Source: CALLPQ01 sp039819545 (lineage in GTDB: Bacteria; Pseudomonadota; Alphaproteobacteria; Caulobacterales; Parvularculaceae). From it: a DNA stretch of 64,000 nt. Position numbers and translations under genes: made by a program. This document shows positions 9,372 to 16,728 of the stretch, in pieces. The stretch spans positions 34,161 through 98,160 of the forward strand of contig JBCBRS010000013.1 of NCBI GenBank assembly GCA_039819545.1, read 5' to 3'. Numbering within the stretch: the first letter of the stretch is position 1; every line of letters begins with the position of its first letter. The notes beneath the pieces are model-generated. The model was not told the origin of the DNA, searched no databases, and was given only the letters and a program-made list of their open reading frames with translations.

Positions 9372-9424
9372 GACGGAAATATGCGATATTCATTTCTTTC
9401 TGTCAAGAGAGAAATAACAGAAAT
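9371..9424 (-). promoter_or_regulatory. Promoter and candidate operator of the GbsR/MarR gene; possible leaderless start
   Basis: On the minus strand a consensus -35 TTGACA (9406-9401) and a -10 CATATT (9383-9378) are separated by exactly 17 bases. Transcription expected 6-7 bases after the -10 would begin at the ATG itself (9371), with no room for a ribosome-binding site. An imperfect inverted repeat (TTTCTGT ... ACAGAAA, about 9396-9424) overlaps the -35 and could bind the regulator. Confidence 0.6.
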
Positions 9425-9503
9425 CCGAATATCTATCACCGCGTGACTCCTCATTGCCGGAAGGCCCCTAGGAACCGGTCAACAAAGAGCATACATTACT
9501 GTT

Positions 9504-9911
9504 ATGACGGTGAACGATCCCAACGCCGCGCCGGAGGCCCGTTCCTGGGTCCGCGCGCTTGGTCGTGGCTTTGCAAAACGGTGCCCGCGCTGTGGCAGGG
9601 GCACCCTATTTTCCGGCTTTTTGACCAATGCCGTTCAATGCAGCGCATGCGGTCTCGATTTCACCGGGCACCGCGCCGATGATGCGCCGCCCTATGTGAC
9701 CATCATGATTGTTGGCCACCTGATTGTTCCCCTCGCGCTCTTGTTCCGCCAGCTTTTCGAACCGGCCCTGTGGATACAATTTGCCCTTTGGACCCCGCTG
9801 ATCCTGATCGCCACGATCTGGCTGATGCCCCGGTCAAAGGGCGCGATGATCGGCATTCAGTGGGCTAACGAAATGCATGGCTTTGCGCGGGACACAGCAG
9901 AGCGAGCGTGA
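9504..9911 (+). CDS. DUF983 family zinc-ribbon membrane protein
   Basis: A 135-residue protein. Two CxxC pairs (CPRCGRG near residue 29 and CSACGLDF near residue 49) form a probable zinc ribbon, followed by two membrane helices (about residues 67-87 and 91-112) and PRSKGAMIGIQWANEMHG at the end. This is the DUF983 pattern, common in alphaproteobacteria and sometimes found near cytochrome oxidase genes. Function unknown. It is divergent from the GbsR/MarR gene and 114 bp upstream of rpmG. Confidence 0.9.
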   Translation: MTVNDPNAAPEARSWVRALGRGFAKRCPRCGRGTLFSGFLTNAVQCSACGLDFTGHRADDAPPYVTIMIVGHLIVPLALLFRQLFEPALWIQFALWTPLILIATIWLMPRSKGAMIGIQWANEMHGFARDTAERA

Positions 9912-10025
9912 GCGCGGCCAGACCCCTGAAGGCGCCTCGATTTTTCTTGACTTCGCGTCCTCCGGCTTTATGTCTCGCGCTTTGAATTTCAATCCCCGAT
10001 CAATGCCCAGTTTTGGAGCCCCGCC

Positions 10026-10193
10026 ATGGCGAAGCCAACCACCGTCAAAATCCGCCTGAACTCAACGGCCGGGACAGGATTTTTCTACGTGACCAAGAAA
10101 AACACGCGCACCATGACGGAGAAACTCGTGCTGAAAAAGTACGATCCCGTGGCGCGCAAGCATGTGGATTTCAAAGAAGGCAAGATCAAGTAA
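10026..10193 (+). CDS. rpmG: 50S ribosomal protein L33
   Basis: The 55-residue product begins MAKPTTVKIRLNSTAGTGFF and contains YVTKKNTRTM and KYDPVARKHVDFKEGKIK, the complete L33 pattern. It is the zinc-free (C-minus) form, lacking the CxxC pairs of the alternative L33. It stands alone between DUF983 and the UbiB-like kinase, away from the main ribosomal cluster, as is usual for rpmG in alphaproteobacteria. Confidence 0.96.
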   Translation: MAKPTTVKIRLNSTAGTGFFYVTKKNTRTMTEKLVLKKYDPVARKHVDFKEGKIK

Positions 10194-10243
10194 CGGGCCG
10201 TTTGGCGTTGGTCTGACCGCTCTTGCACGCGCGTAAAACGGGC

Positions 10244-11629
10244 ATGACTGATACCCCGCCCCGCCGCGCATCTTCCCCCCCTTCACATTCTGACACGAAC
10301 GATGCCGGGCGCTCTGCGCAAGCGGACGAGATTGGTGTTGCCATCCCTGTCTCACGCGCCAGTCGTCTGGCCGGCTTTGGCGGTATTGCCGCTGGCGTTG
10401 CCGGCGACGTGTTGGTCAATGGCGCTCGGCAGCTGGCCCGCGGGGAGCGCGTGGCCCTTGACGATTTGATCCTGACACCCGGCAACGCCAAACGTCTTGC
10501 CGACCAACTTGCCCGAATGCGCGGCGCGGCCATGAAGGTTGGACAGCTCCTTTCCATGGAGGCAGGCGAACTCATCCCAAAAGAATTTTCCGATGTGCTC
10601 GCGCGTTTGCGTTCTGCGGCCGAGCCCATGCCGCCGCGCCAGTTGAAACAGGTTTTGAACCGGCAATGGGGCAAGGGCTGGCTCGCCCGGTTTGAGCATT
10701 TTGAGCCCGTGCCGCTCGCCGCCGCCTCCATCGGCCAGGTCCACCGCGCCCGCACGCTGGAGGGTGAAGACCTCGCCATCAAAATCCAGTATCCCGGCGT
10801 GCGCGACAGTATCGATAGCGACGTGGACAATGTGGGGGTCCTGATCCGCATGGCGGGCGTCCTGCCCGGCTCGGTGGATATTCAGCCCTTTTTGTACGAG
10901 GCCAAACGCCAACTGCATGAAGAAGCCAATTACGAGCATGAGGCCGAGCACCTTTCCTTCTTTTATGATCAGCTTGCTGATGATGATCGGTTCATCGTCC
11001 CAAAGCTGGACGTGGATTTTACCACCGACGCCATTCTGGCCATGTCCTTCGTGGCGGGTGCGCCCATCGAAACGCTGGAACGCGAAAGTCAGGAAACCCG
11101 GGACAAAGCGATCACCGACCTTATCCAGCTGCTCATGCGCGAGCTCTTCCACTGGCAAACCATGCAGACCGATCCGAACTATGCAAATTATCAGATCGAG
11201 CCCGAGACCGGCAAAATCATCCTCCTTGATTTTGGTGCAACCCGCCGGTTCGATGATGTCCTCGTTGCGGGGTATCGCCAGCTGATGACAGCCGCCCTCG
11301 CCCGCGATCTCAACGCCGCCGACAAAGCCATGCGCGCCATTGGCTATTTTAACGAGACAATCACCACTTTTCAGCACGAGACCATCATGTCGATCATGGA
11401 AATGGCATTAGAGCCCCTCCAGACTGGTGATTTTTACCATTTCGGGCAAGACGATTTGATCGTCCGGGTACGGGACAAAGGCATGACCATGCGCCATGAA
11501 AAATTCTCCCACGTGCCGCCCATCGATACACTATTTCTACAAAGGAAATTCGCGGGGATTTACTTCCTCGCCAGCAAATTGAAAGCCCGCGTCCCGGTTC
11601 GGCGGATTATGCAGGACTTTGTAGATTGA
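10244..11629 (+). CDS. ABC1/AarF/UbiB-family atypical kinase
   Basis: About 461 residues from the ATG at 10244; a TTG 21 bp upstream is less likely. It has the KxGQ motif of the ABC1 family in MKVGQLLSMEAGELIPKEF (about residues 94-112), the alanine-rich nucleotide loop PLAAASIGQVHRA (about 156-168), the lysine in DLAIKIQYPGV, and the metal-binding LDFGATRRF (about 332). Family members are atypical kinases/ATPases linked to ubiquinone synthesis or lipid homeostasis. No C-terminal membrane helices as in UbiB are obvious, so I call it ABC1/AarF rather than UbiB. The start overlaps no other gene. Confidence 0.9.
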   Translation: MTDTPPRRASSPPSHSDTNDAGRSAQADEIGVAIPVSRASRLAGFGGIAAGVAGDVLVNGARQLARGERVALDDLILTPGNAKRLADQLARMRGAAMKVGQLLSMEAGELIPKEFSDVLARLRSAAEPMPPRQLKQVLNRQWGKGWLARFEHFEPVPLAAASIGQVHRARTLEGEDLAIKIQYPGVRDSIDSDVDNVGVLIRMAGVLPGSVDIQPFLYEAKRQLHEEANYEHEAEHLSFFYDQLADDDRFIVPKLDVDFTTDAILAMSFVAGAPIETLERESQETRDKAITDLIQLLMRELFHWQTMQTDPNYANYQIEPETGKIILLDFGATRRFDDVLVAGYRQLMTAALARDLNAADKAMRAIGYFNETITTFQHETIMSIMEMALEPLQTGDFYHFGQDDLIVRVRDKGMTMRHEKFSHVPPIDTLFLQRKFAGIYFLASKLKARVPVRRIMQDFVD

Positions 11630-11647
11630 TCGCTTGGAGAAAACACT

Positions 11648-12083
11648 GTGTCCCCGGACTTGATCCGGGGCCTTTGGATTGGGGTAAGGAGTGTGCATCA
11701 ACAGTTCCCGGATCAAGCCCGGGAGTACGGTTTTTTCGATATTTACCCCGTGTCCCCGGGCGTAAGATCCGGGGCCTTTTGATTGAGGCACGGAGTGTGC
11801 ATTAACAGATCCCGGGTCAAGCCCGGGAATACGGTTTTTCGATAGTTACCCCGTGTCCCCGGTCTTGATCCGGGGCCGTTGGGTTAGGGTATGGAGTGTG
11901 CATCAACTGTTCCCGGGTCAAGCCCGGGAATACGGTTTTTCGATATTGACCCCGTGTCCCCGGGCGTAAGACCCGGGGCCTTTTGATTGAGACACGGAGT
12001 ATGTATGAACAGATCCCGGGTCGAGCCCGGGAATACGGTTTTTCGATATTTACCCCGTGTCCCCGGACTTGATCCGGGGCCTT
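11648..12083. repeat. Tandem array of ~103-bp palindrome-bearing repeats with ABAB order
   Basis: Four full units begin at about 11648, 11750, 11853 and 11954, and a partial fifth at 12057. Each carries an inverted repeat at its head (CCCCGG...CCGGGG, around ACTTGATCC or GCGTAAGATCC) and a second one further in (CCCGGG-TCAAG-CCCGGG), then TACGGTTTTTCGATA. Units 1 and 3 share one internal variant and units 2 and 4 another, so a ~206-bp pair has been duplicated. There is no open frame or spacer, so it is not CRISPR. It lies downstream of the ABC1 kinase gene. Confidence 0.9.
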
Positions 12084-12138
12084 ATTATTTGCGGGGATAG
12101 TTATCCCCGCACTCGCGCCGCCGGGTATTCTCCCGCCC

Positions 12139-12846
12139 ATGGAAAACACAGACTCCCCCTTTGTTATTGACGATAGCCTCGAGGCCATCTTGCGGCTTGC
12201 GGATCGCTGCATGGACTATTGCGAGGCTTTTCATCGCCGTATTATGCGTATTGATTTTCGCAAGAACGATCTTGGGTTTGTGCTTGTCCTCGCTTATGCG
12301 CGCCTGTTCGTGGTTACGAGCCGTCTTCTCGACTATGCCAGCCATCCGGTTCCCTATCGTCCGCGTGCGGTGCGTCCCTCACGGGCGGGGGAATATCGCA
12401 ATCGCGAGCGGTCGCTCGCCACCCGGCTTGATGATCGGTTTGGCATTCTTGCCCAAGTCAATGTGTTGGCGGTGAAAGGCCGTCAAATGATCCGCCGCGA
12501 TCAAGCAGGCCGGTTTGGCGTCCAAGAGTCCGTATTCCCGGGCAAGCGCAGCGCAGACCCGGGAACTGTCACCGCAGGCTCCGAACCTGTTGAGGGAGGC
12601 CCCGGGTCTTTATTCTCCTTTGGCGCCCGGGGACACGGGGTGGATAATAACAATAAGGCCGTATTCCCAGACACGCACCGCGCAGACCCGGGACCTGTCT
12701 GCGAAAAAGCCGAACCCGGTGAAACAACCACCGGTTCCCTCTCTTGTGACGGGACCAGAAATTTGGAATCCGTAAATGCGTATTCCTCAGCGAAACGCAG
12801 GGCGCAAACCCCTACGCCGTTTCAGATACCAGCTGCCGAAACCTGA
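12139..12846 (+). CDS. Hypothetical protein with a repeat-derived C-terminal tail
   Basis: A 235-residue open frame. The first ~130 residues look like a real helical protein (ALRLADRCMDYCEAFHR-type segments, Arg/Leu-rich) but I do not recognise the family. From about residue 131 the sequence is translated palindromic repeat (VFPGKRSADPG..., VFPDTHRADPG...), and the stop lies 35 bp inside the 3' end of the convergent ATP12 gene. The most economical reading is that repeat insertion removed the native stop and the frame now runs through it. The ATG at 12139 is preceded by a weak GCCC context, so the start is uncertain. Confidence 0.5.
   Translation: MENTDSPFVIDDSLEAILRLADRCMDYCEAFHRRIMRIDFRKNDLGFVLVLAYARLFVVTSRLLDYASHPVPYRPRAVRPSRAGEYRNRERSLATRLDDRFGILAQVNVLAVKGRQMIRRDQAGRFGVQESVFPGKRSADPGTVTAGSEPVEGGPGSLFSFGARGHGVDNNNKAVFPDTHRADPGPVCEKAEPGETTTGSLSCDGTRNLESVNAYSSAKRRAQTPTPFQIPAAET
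12532..12720. repeat. Inverted copies of the 103-bp repeat family
   Basis: Within the 3' half of the hypothetical gene lie GTATTCCCGGGC...GACCCGGGA and, in opposite orientation to the array, GGCCCCGGGTC...GGCGCCCGGGGACACGGGG, with a degenerate third copy GTATTCCCAGACACG...GACCCGGGA from about 12662. Reverse-complemented, the middle part reads ACCCCGTGTCCCCGGGCG, identical to the junction of units in the array at 11648-12083. A short insertion separates the arms. Confidence 0.75.
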
Positions 12847-13537
12847 CGGCGTCCGATATTTCGCGCGCGATTTGCTGGCGCCGCTCGATGGCTTCGCTGT
12901 CCTGCCCCCATTTTTCTGCCTGAAACACTTCATCGAGCTGTGCAGCTTCGATGATGGCGCCGTCGCTCGCCGCACCGTGGGCCCCGAGCAGACCGAGCGC
13001 TGCCGATCCCGTCAATTCCGTCAGCCGCCGTGCCACGAGGAGGTCCGCTCTTTCAAGGCCCGCAATCAACGTGGCGGCGCGAGCCAACACCGCCGGGTCC
13101 TGATCAACATAAATCACACCAGCGGTTGCCTTTAGCGCGATATCAAACCGCGCCGCCAGGATCGCCAGATGCGTATCCCAGCAAGTCGCCTGCCGCTCAA
13201 CCAGCGCCACCGGGCCCTCGGCGCGGTAGCACAACAGGTCAGAAGCGAGGAAGCGATTGATTTCCGCCCGCCATGCCTGGTGCTCGGCAGGTGAGGCATC
13301 AAGCACCGTCATCTGATAGCCGGTCATGGGCATGGAGCGAAAAACGATATGTGGTCCCTGTGCAGACCATTCGCTGACGATCACCTCTGCAAGGGTTTTC
13401 GATGGCGCAGTCAAGGGGTTTCGTGCGGGCGTCTTTGCGCCGCGCCCGTCCAGCAGCACGCTGAACTGCCCGTCTGCCATACCAAGCGATACAGCATCAT
13501 AAAACCGTTTAGGGTGAGAAGGCTCTTGCATCGTCAT
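12812..13537 (-). CDS. ATP12 family F1-ATPase assembly chaperone
   Basis: A 241-residue protein of the ATP12 chaperone family, which in mitochondria and alphaproteobacteria helps assemble the F1 alpha subunit. Recognisable parts are the N-terminal KRFYDAVSLG...VLLDGRGAKTPARNPL (residues 10-45), the central EWSAQGPHI...MPMTG block, and DLLCYRAEGPVALVERQ with the conserved cysteine near residue 97. The last 35 bp overlap the convergent repeat-tailed gene. It is followed upstream by the pseudouridine synthase and crcB, all on the minus strand. Confidence 0.9.
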   Translation of the reverse strand: MTMQEPSHPKRFYDAVSLGMADGQFSVLLDGRGAKTPARNPLTAPSKTLAEVIVSEWSAQGPHIVFRSMPMTGYQMTVLDASPAEHQAWRAEINRFLASDLLCYRAEGPVALVERQATCWDTHLAILAARFDIALKATAGVIYVDQDPAVLARAATLIAGLERADLLVARRLTELTGSAALGLLGAHGAASDGAIIEAAQLDEVFQAEKWGQDSEAIERRQQIAREISDAVRFRQLVSETA

Positions 13538-13568
13538 TCGTCAAACCGGTGTGTCATAAGCCGCTTGT

Positions 13569-14591
13569 TTATTGATCTGGCCACTGAGCATCGGTCTCTT
13601 CATCGAAATCAAAAAACCGCCACGCCTTGTGCATATGGCTCAACAGGGGGGCCGTGAAGCGGACCCACGCGCCGGTGTGTGGATGCTGAAACCGCATGGA
13701 TCGACAATGGAGATGAAGCTTACCGGACAGCCCCTCAATCCGCGACTGAGCAAAGCCATATTTACCATCACCAATGATCGGTGTCCCAATGACTGCACAA
13801 TGAACACGCAGTTGATGGGTACGACCCGTGCGCGGGCGCAAGGCAACAAAACCGATATCGGCGCCGGCCTCCCCCAAGACCTGAAAATCGGAAATGGCGC
13901 GCTTTGCCGTTTCGCCTTCGGCCGGTACCATCTTTTCAAGCATGGTATCATCGTCGGTGCGGACCATGCGTTTTGCGATGGGGCGTTTGATCGTGCCAAA
14001 ACGCGGGCTGGGAACACCCACGGTCAGGGCCCAATAGGTCTTTTCAACCGTCTGGGTCTGGAAGGCGTGGCCAAGCCGGGTTGCCGCCTGGCGCGTTTTG
14101 GCAAGGATCAGAACCCCGGCGGTATCCCGGTCAAGCCGGTGAACAAGGCGCGGTGCCCGATCCTTTGCGTCGGTCGCCCGCGCCATGGCCCACGCCCGGA
14201 CCATGCCATCCACATGGCGCGGCGTACCAGAACCGCCCTGGACAGCAAGACCGTGGGGCTTATTCAGCACCAGGATAGTCTCATCCTCGTGGAGGATCAT
14301 CTCCTCAATGGCGCGGGCATCGCGGGCAATGATTTCCGGGTCGATGATCGGTGCACGCACTTGACGCTGATCGGCGGGCTGATCGGGCATGGGCGGTATG
14401 CGGACAGATTGGCCGGCCACAAGACGCAAGGCCGCCTTTGCCCGGCCACCATCGACCCGCACCTGCCCCTTGCGCAGGAGTTGTTCAAGCTTGCCATGGT
14501 GCAGGGCCGGAAAGTGGGTGCGAAACCATCGATCAAGACGCATGCCATCTTCGTCGCTTGCCACCGAGCGTGTCTGGACACCCGCCATCAA
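13569..14591 (-). CDS. RluA-family 23S rRNA/tRNA pseudouridine synthase (RluC-like)
   Basis: A 340-residue enzyme that isomerises uridine to pseudouridine in structured RNA. It has an N-terminal S4 RNA-binding domain (GMRLDRWFRTHFP...LLRKGQVRVDGGRAK, about residues 16-55) and the catalytic domain with LVHRLDRDTAGVLILAKT (about residue 150), which contains the catalytic aspartate of RluA enzymes. RTGRTHQLRVH (about 255) and the terminal block are also in place. S4 plus RluA architecture fits RluC or RluD; I cannot choose the target. Its start overlaps the crcB stop by 4 bp. Confidence 0.93.
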   Translation of the reverse strand: MMAGVQTRSVASDEDGMRLDRWFRTHFPALHHGKLEQLLRKGQVRVDGGRAKAALRLVAGQSVRIPPMPDQPADQRQVRAPIIDPEIIARDARAIEEMILHEDETILVLNKPHGLAVQGGSGTPRHVDGMVRAWAMARATDAKDRAPRLVHRLDRDTAGVLILAKTRQAATRLGHAFQTQTVEKTYWALTVGVPSPRFGTIKRPIAKRMVRTDDDTMLEKMVPAEGETAKRAISDFQVLGEAGADIGFVALRPRTGRTHQLRVHCAVIGTPIIGDGKYGFAQSRIEGLSGKLHLHCRSMRFQHPHTGAWVRFTAPLLSHMHKAWRFFDFDEETDAQWPDQ

Positions 14592-15001
14592 AGCGCCCGC
14601 CCGAGGGCTAGACCGGCAAAAAGGGCGAGTGCGGACAATAGGACTGAACCGACCATATAGAGCCCGGCAGGAGCAAGACTGCCCCGTTCGATCAGGGTAA
14701 TGGCATCAAGAGAAAAGGCCGAAAACGTCGTGAAACCGCCAAGCAAACCAACGCCCACGAACAACCGCCAGGCATGGGAAGGCTCCGTGCGCATGGCGAT
14801 AACCCCCATGAGCAAACCGAGGGCGCACGAACCAGCAATGTTCACCACCAACGTGCCCACCGGAAAACCGCCCCCGAAAATATGACGCGCCCCCTCCAAC
14901 GACAGATATCGCAGAGCACTGCCGAGGGCGCCGCCAAGCGCCACAAGACCCATCGCCTGAAAGAGCGGTATGGCGGGAAGTGTTGGATCAGGCGGCGACA
15001 T
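14588..15001 (-). CDS. crcB: Fluoride-specific ion channel CrcB/Fluc
   Basis: A 137-residue membrane protein with four helices. The GALGSALRYL motif near residue 19, the GTLVVNIAGSCALGLLMG motif near residue 47 (with the conserved asparagine) and GLLGGFTTFSAFSLD near residue 85 are diagnostic. Fluc channels work as dual-topology dimers in the inner membrane and let toxic fluoride leave the cell. It is translationally coupled (4-bp overlap) to the pseudouridine synthase. A fluoride riboswitch was not evident in the 78-bp gap upstream. Confidence 0.95.
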   Translation of the reverse strand: MSPPDPTLPAIPLFQAMGLVALGGALGSALRYLSLEGARHIFGGGFPVGTLVVNIAGSCALGLLMGVIAMRTEPSHAWRLFVGVGLLGGFTTFSAFSLDAITLIERGSLAPAGLYMVGSVLLSALALFAGLALGRAL

Positions 15002-15079
15002 TGGACAAGACTTTCTATGGGCACCCTGTTCGAGGTGGCACCGGTGTTGGAACAGACCCCGTTACGAGATGCGTGTGGC

Positions 15080-16597
15080 CTAACGCCCGGTGCGCCACGA
15101 AACAACCCTGCGCCCGGTATCAACTTCAATGACCCAACGGCGTCCGGCTTTGGCCAGCGCCCGGGCAAGCGCGCGCGTCGTCTCCACACGTTCGCCATTG
15201 ACAGAAAGGATACGGTATCCCTTGCGCAAACCCTGCCGGGCGCCATAGCTGCGCCGCGGTATCTCCGTCACCGCAACACCGCGCAAGAACGGATCAAGCC
15301 CAAGCTCTTCATTATATTTAGGCGAGAGATTGGCAACGCTCACCCCGGTCAGCGGGTGATTGCCGTCAAGCTTGCGCACATCGCGTTTGGGCGTTTCAGG
15401 CGGCACGTCCAGGGTCAGCGTTGCGGACTTCGTCTTTCCATCGCGGGCAAAGGCGATAGCGGTTTTATCTTTCGAACTGCCTACCCCAACCCGGTAGCGC
15501 AAGGTCTCCGCATCATAAACCGGCTGCCCGTCAATTTCGATGATCACATCGCCGGGCTTGAGGCCAGCCTTATCGGCCGGGCCGCCAGACCAGACTTCCT
15601 CAATAATCGCGCCCGCGGGTCGATCAAGTTTCAGGGCGCGGGACAAGTCAGCCGTCACTGTTCCCGTGGAGGCCCCGAGCCAGGGGCGGGCGAGCACGCC
15701 GCCATTCACGGCAGACGAGAGCACCTGTTGCACAAGACGGCTGGGGATCGCGAAGCCAATGCCGTTGGAACCGCCGGACCGCGAATAGATTGCCGTGTTG
15801 ATCCCCACCAGACGGCCGTTAACATCCACAAGCGCGCCGCCCGAATTACCGGGATTGATCGCTGCGTCCGTCTGTATGAAGAATTGATAGTCGCTAATCG
15901 AAACCGCCGTGCGGGCCAGCGCCGAAATGATCCCGCTGGTTACGGTCTGCCCCACGCCAAAGGGATTGCCGATGGCAAGCACCACATCGCCGACTTCAAT
16001 TGCGTCGGAATTGGCAAATTCCAGAAATGGCAAGGTCTCGTCGGCTTGGATTTGCAGCACCGCCAAATCCGTCTGCGGATCAGTAAAGACAAGGGTCGCA
16101 TCAAACTCCCGCCGATCACTGAGCACCACGGTTATCTCGGTCATCTTTTCGATCACGTGATTGTTGGTAATGATGTAGCCGTCGGGACCGACGATCACAC
16201 CGGAGCCAAGCGAGCTTTGCTCACGGGGTCTGACCTGACCGAAAAACCGCTCAAACAACGGATCTACCGAACGCGCCGGCACTTCGCGCCGGGTAAATAC
16301 ATTGACGACGGCGGGCGCAACCTCGCTTACCACGGGGGCAAAGGACAAGCGCACCTGCTCCATGGTTTCAGGCACCATGCGATCGTCAAGCCGAAGATCC
16401 GACGGCGCGGTTTCGATCGCATCCACCAGCGTCGGTTCACTGGACTCCACCGGTGTTTGAGCAGAGCAGGCAACGCTAAACAAACAGGCGGTAAGGCCGA
16501 TAAAAGCCTGGAGAAACAGTGAGGAAGAACAAGCCGTAGAGCCCGGCATAAAGGCCATATTTCCGGCCCTATCTCCGGACACGATCATAGTCAGCAT
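15080..16597 (-). CDS. Do/DegP-DegQ family periplasmic serine protease
   Basis: A 505-residue periplasmic protease/chaperone. A hydrophobic export signal near residues 27-42 ends in a cysteine (FSVACSAQ), so it could be a lipoprotein with an imperfect lipobox. The trypsin-like domain shows the triad: His in TNNHVIEK, Asp in QTDLAVL, Ser in NPGNSGGALV. Two PDZ domains follow (about residues 300-390 and 405-495), the first with GPADKAGLKPGDVI. The ATG at 16597 has a strong AAGGAGGG site. Upstream spacing suggests its own promoter. Role: quality control of envelope proteins. Confidence 0.94.
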   Translation of the reverse strand: MLTMIVSGDRAGNMAFMPGSTACSSSLFLQAFIGLTACLFSVACSAQTPVESSEPTLVDAIETAPSDLRLDDRMVPETMEQVRLSFAPVVSEVAPAVVNVFTRREVPARSVDPLFERFFGQVRPREQSSLGSGVIVGPDGYIITNNHVIEKMTEITVVLSDRREFDATLVFTDPQTDLAVLQIQADETLPFLEFANSDAIEVGDVVLAIGNPFGVGQTVTSGIISALARTAVSISDYQFFIQTDAAINPGNSGGALVDVNGRLVGINTAIYSRSGGSNGIGFAIPSRLVQQVLSSAVNGGVLARPWLGASTGTVTADLSRALKLDRPAGAIIEEVWSGGPADKAGLKPGDVIIEIDGQPVYDAETLRYRVGVGSSKDKTAIAFARDGKTKSATLTLDVPPETPKRDVRKLDGNHPLTGVSVANLSPKYNEELGLDPFLRGVAVTEIPRRSYGARQGLRKGYRILSVNGERVETTRALARALAKAGRRWVIEVDTGRRVVSWRTGR

Positions 16598-16728
16598 GGG
16601 TACCCTCCTTCGGCGACGGCTCGCGCCGTGTGTCCTCGCAAAAGTAGGCTTTCCCCACTGAAATGCAAACAGGCAGATACGCGTAAATAAAAAAACGCGC
16701 CTCTGCTCATTTCGCTGTTTCTAAAGCT

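Noticed and set aside
10352..11377. 341-codon minus-strand open frame
   Set aside because: Antisense to the ABC1 kinase, which has the family motifs in the other strand.
11648..12083. CRISPR-like regular array
   Set aside because: Units are ~103 bp and adjacent, with no unique spacers and no cas genes.
13572..14660. 362-codon plus-strand open frame
   Set aside because: Antisense to the pseudouridine synthase, which has all its catalytic motifs.
14774..16522. 582-codon plus-strand open frame
   Set aside because: Lies antisense to crcB and the DegP/DegQ protease, whose motifs are complete; high GC favours long antisense frames.
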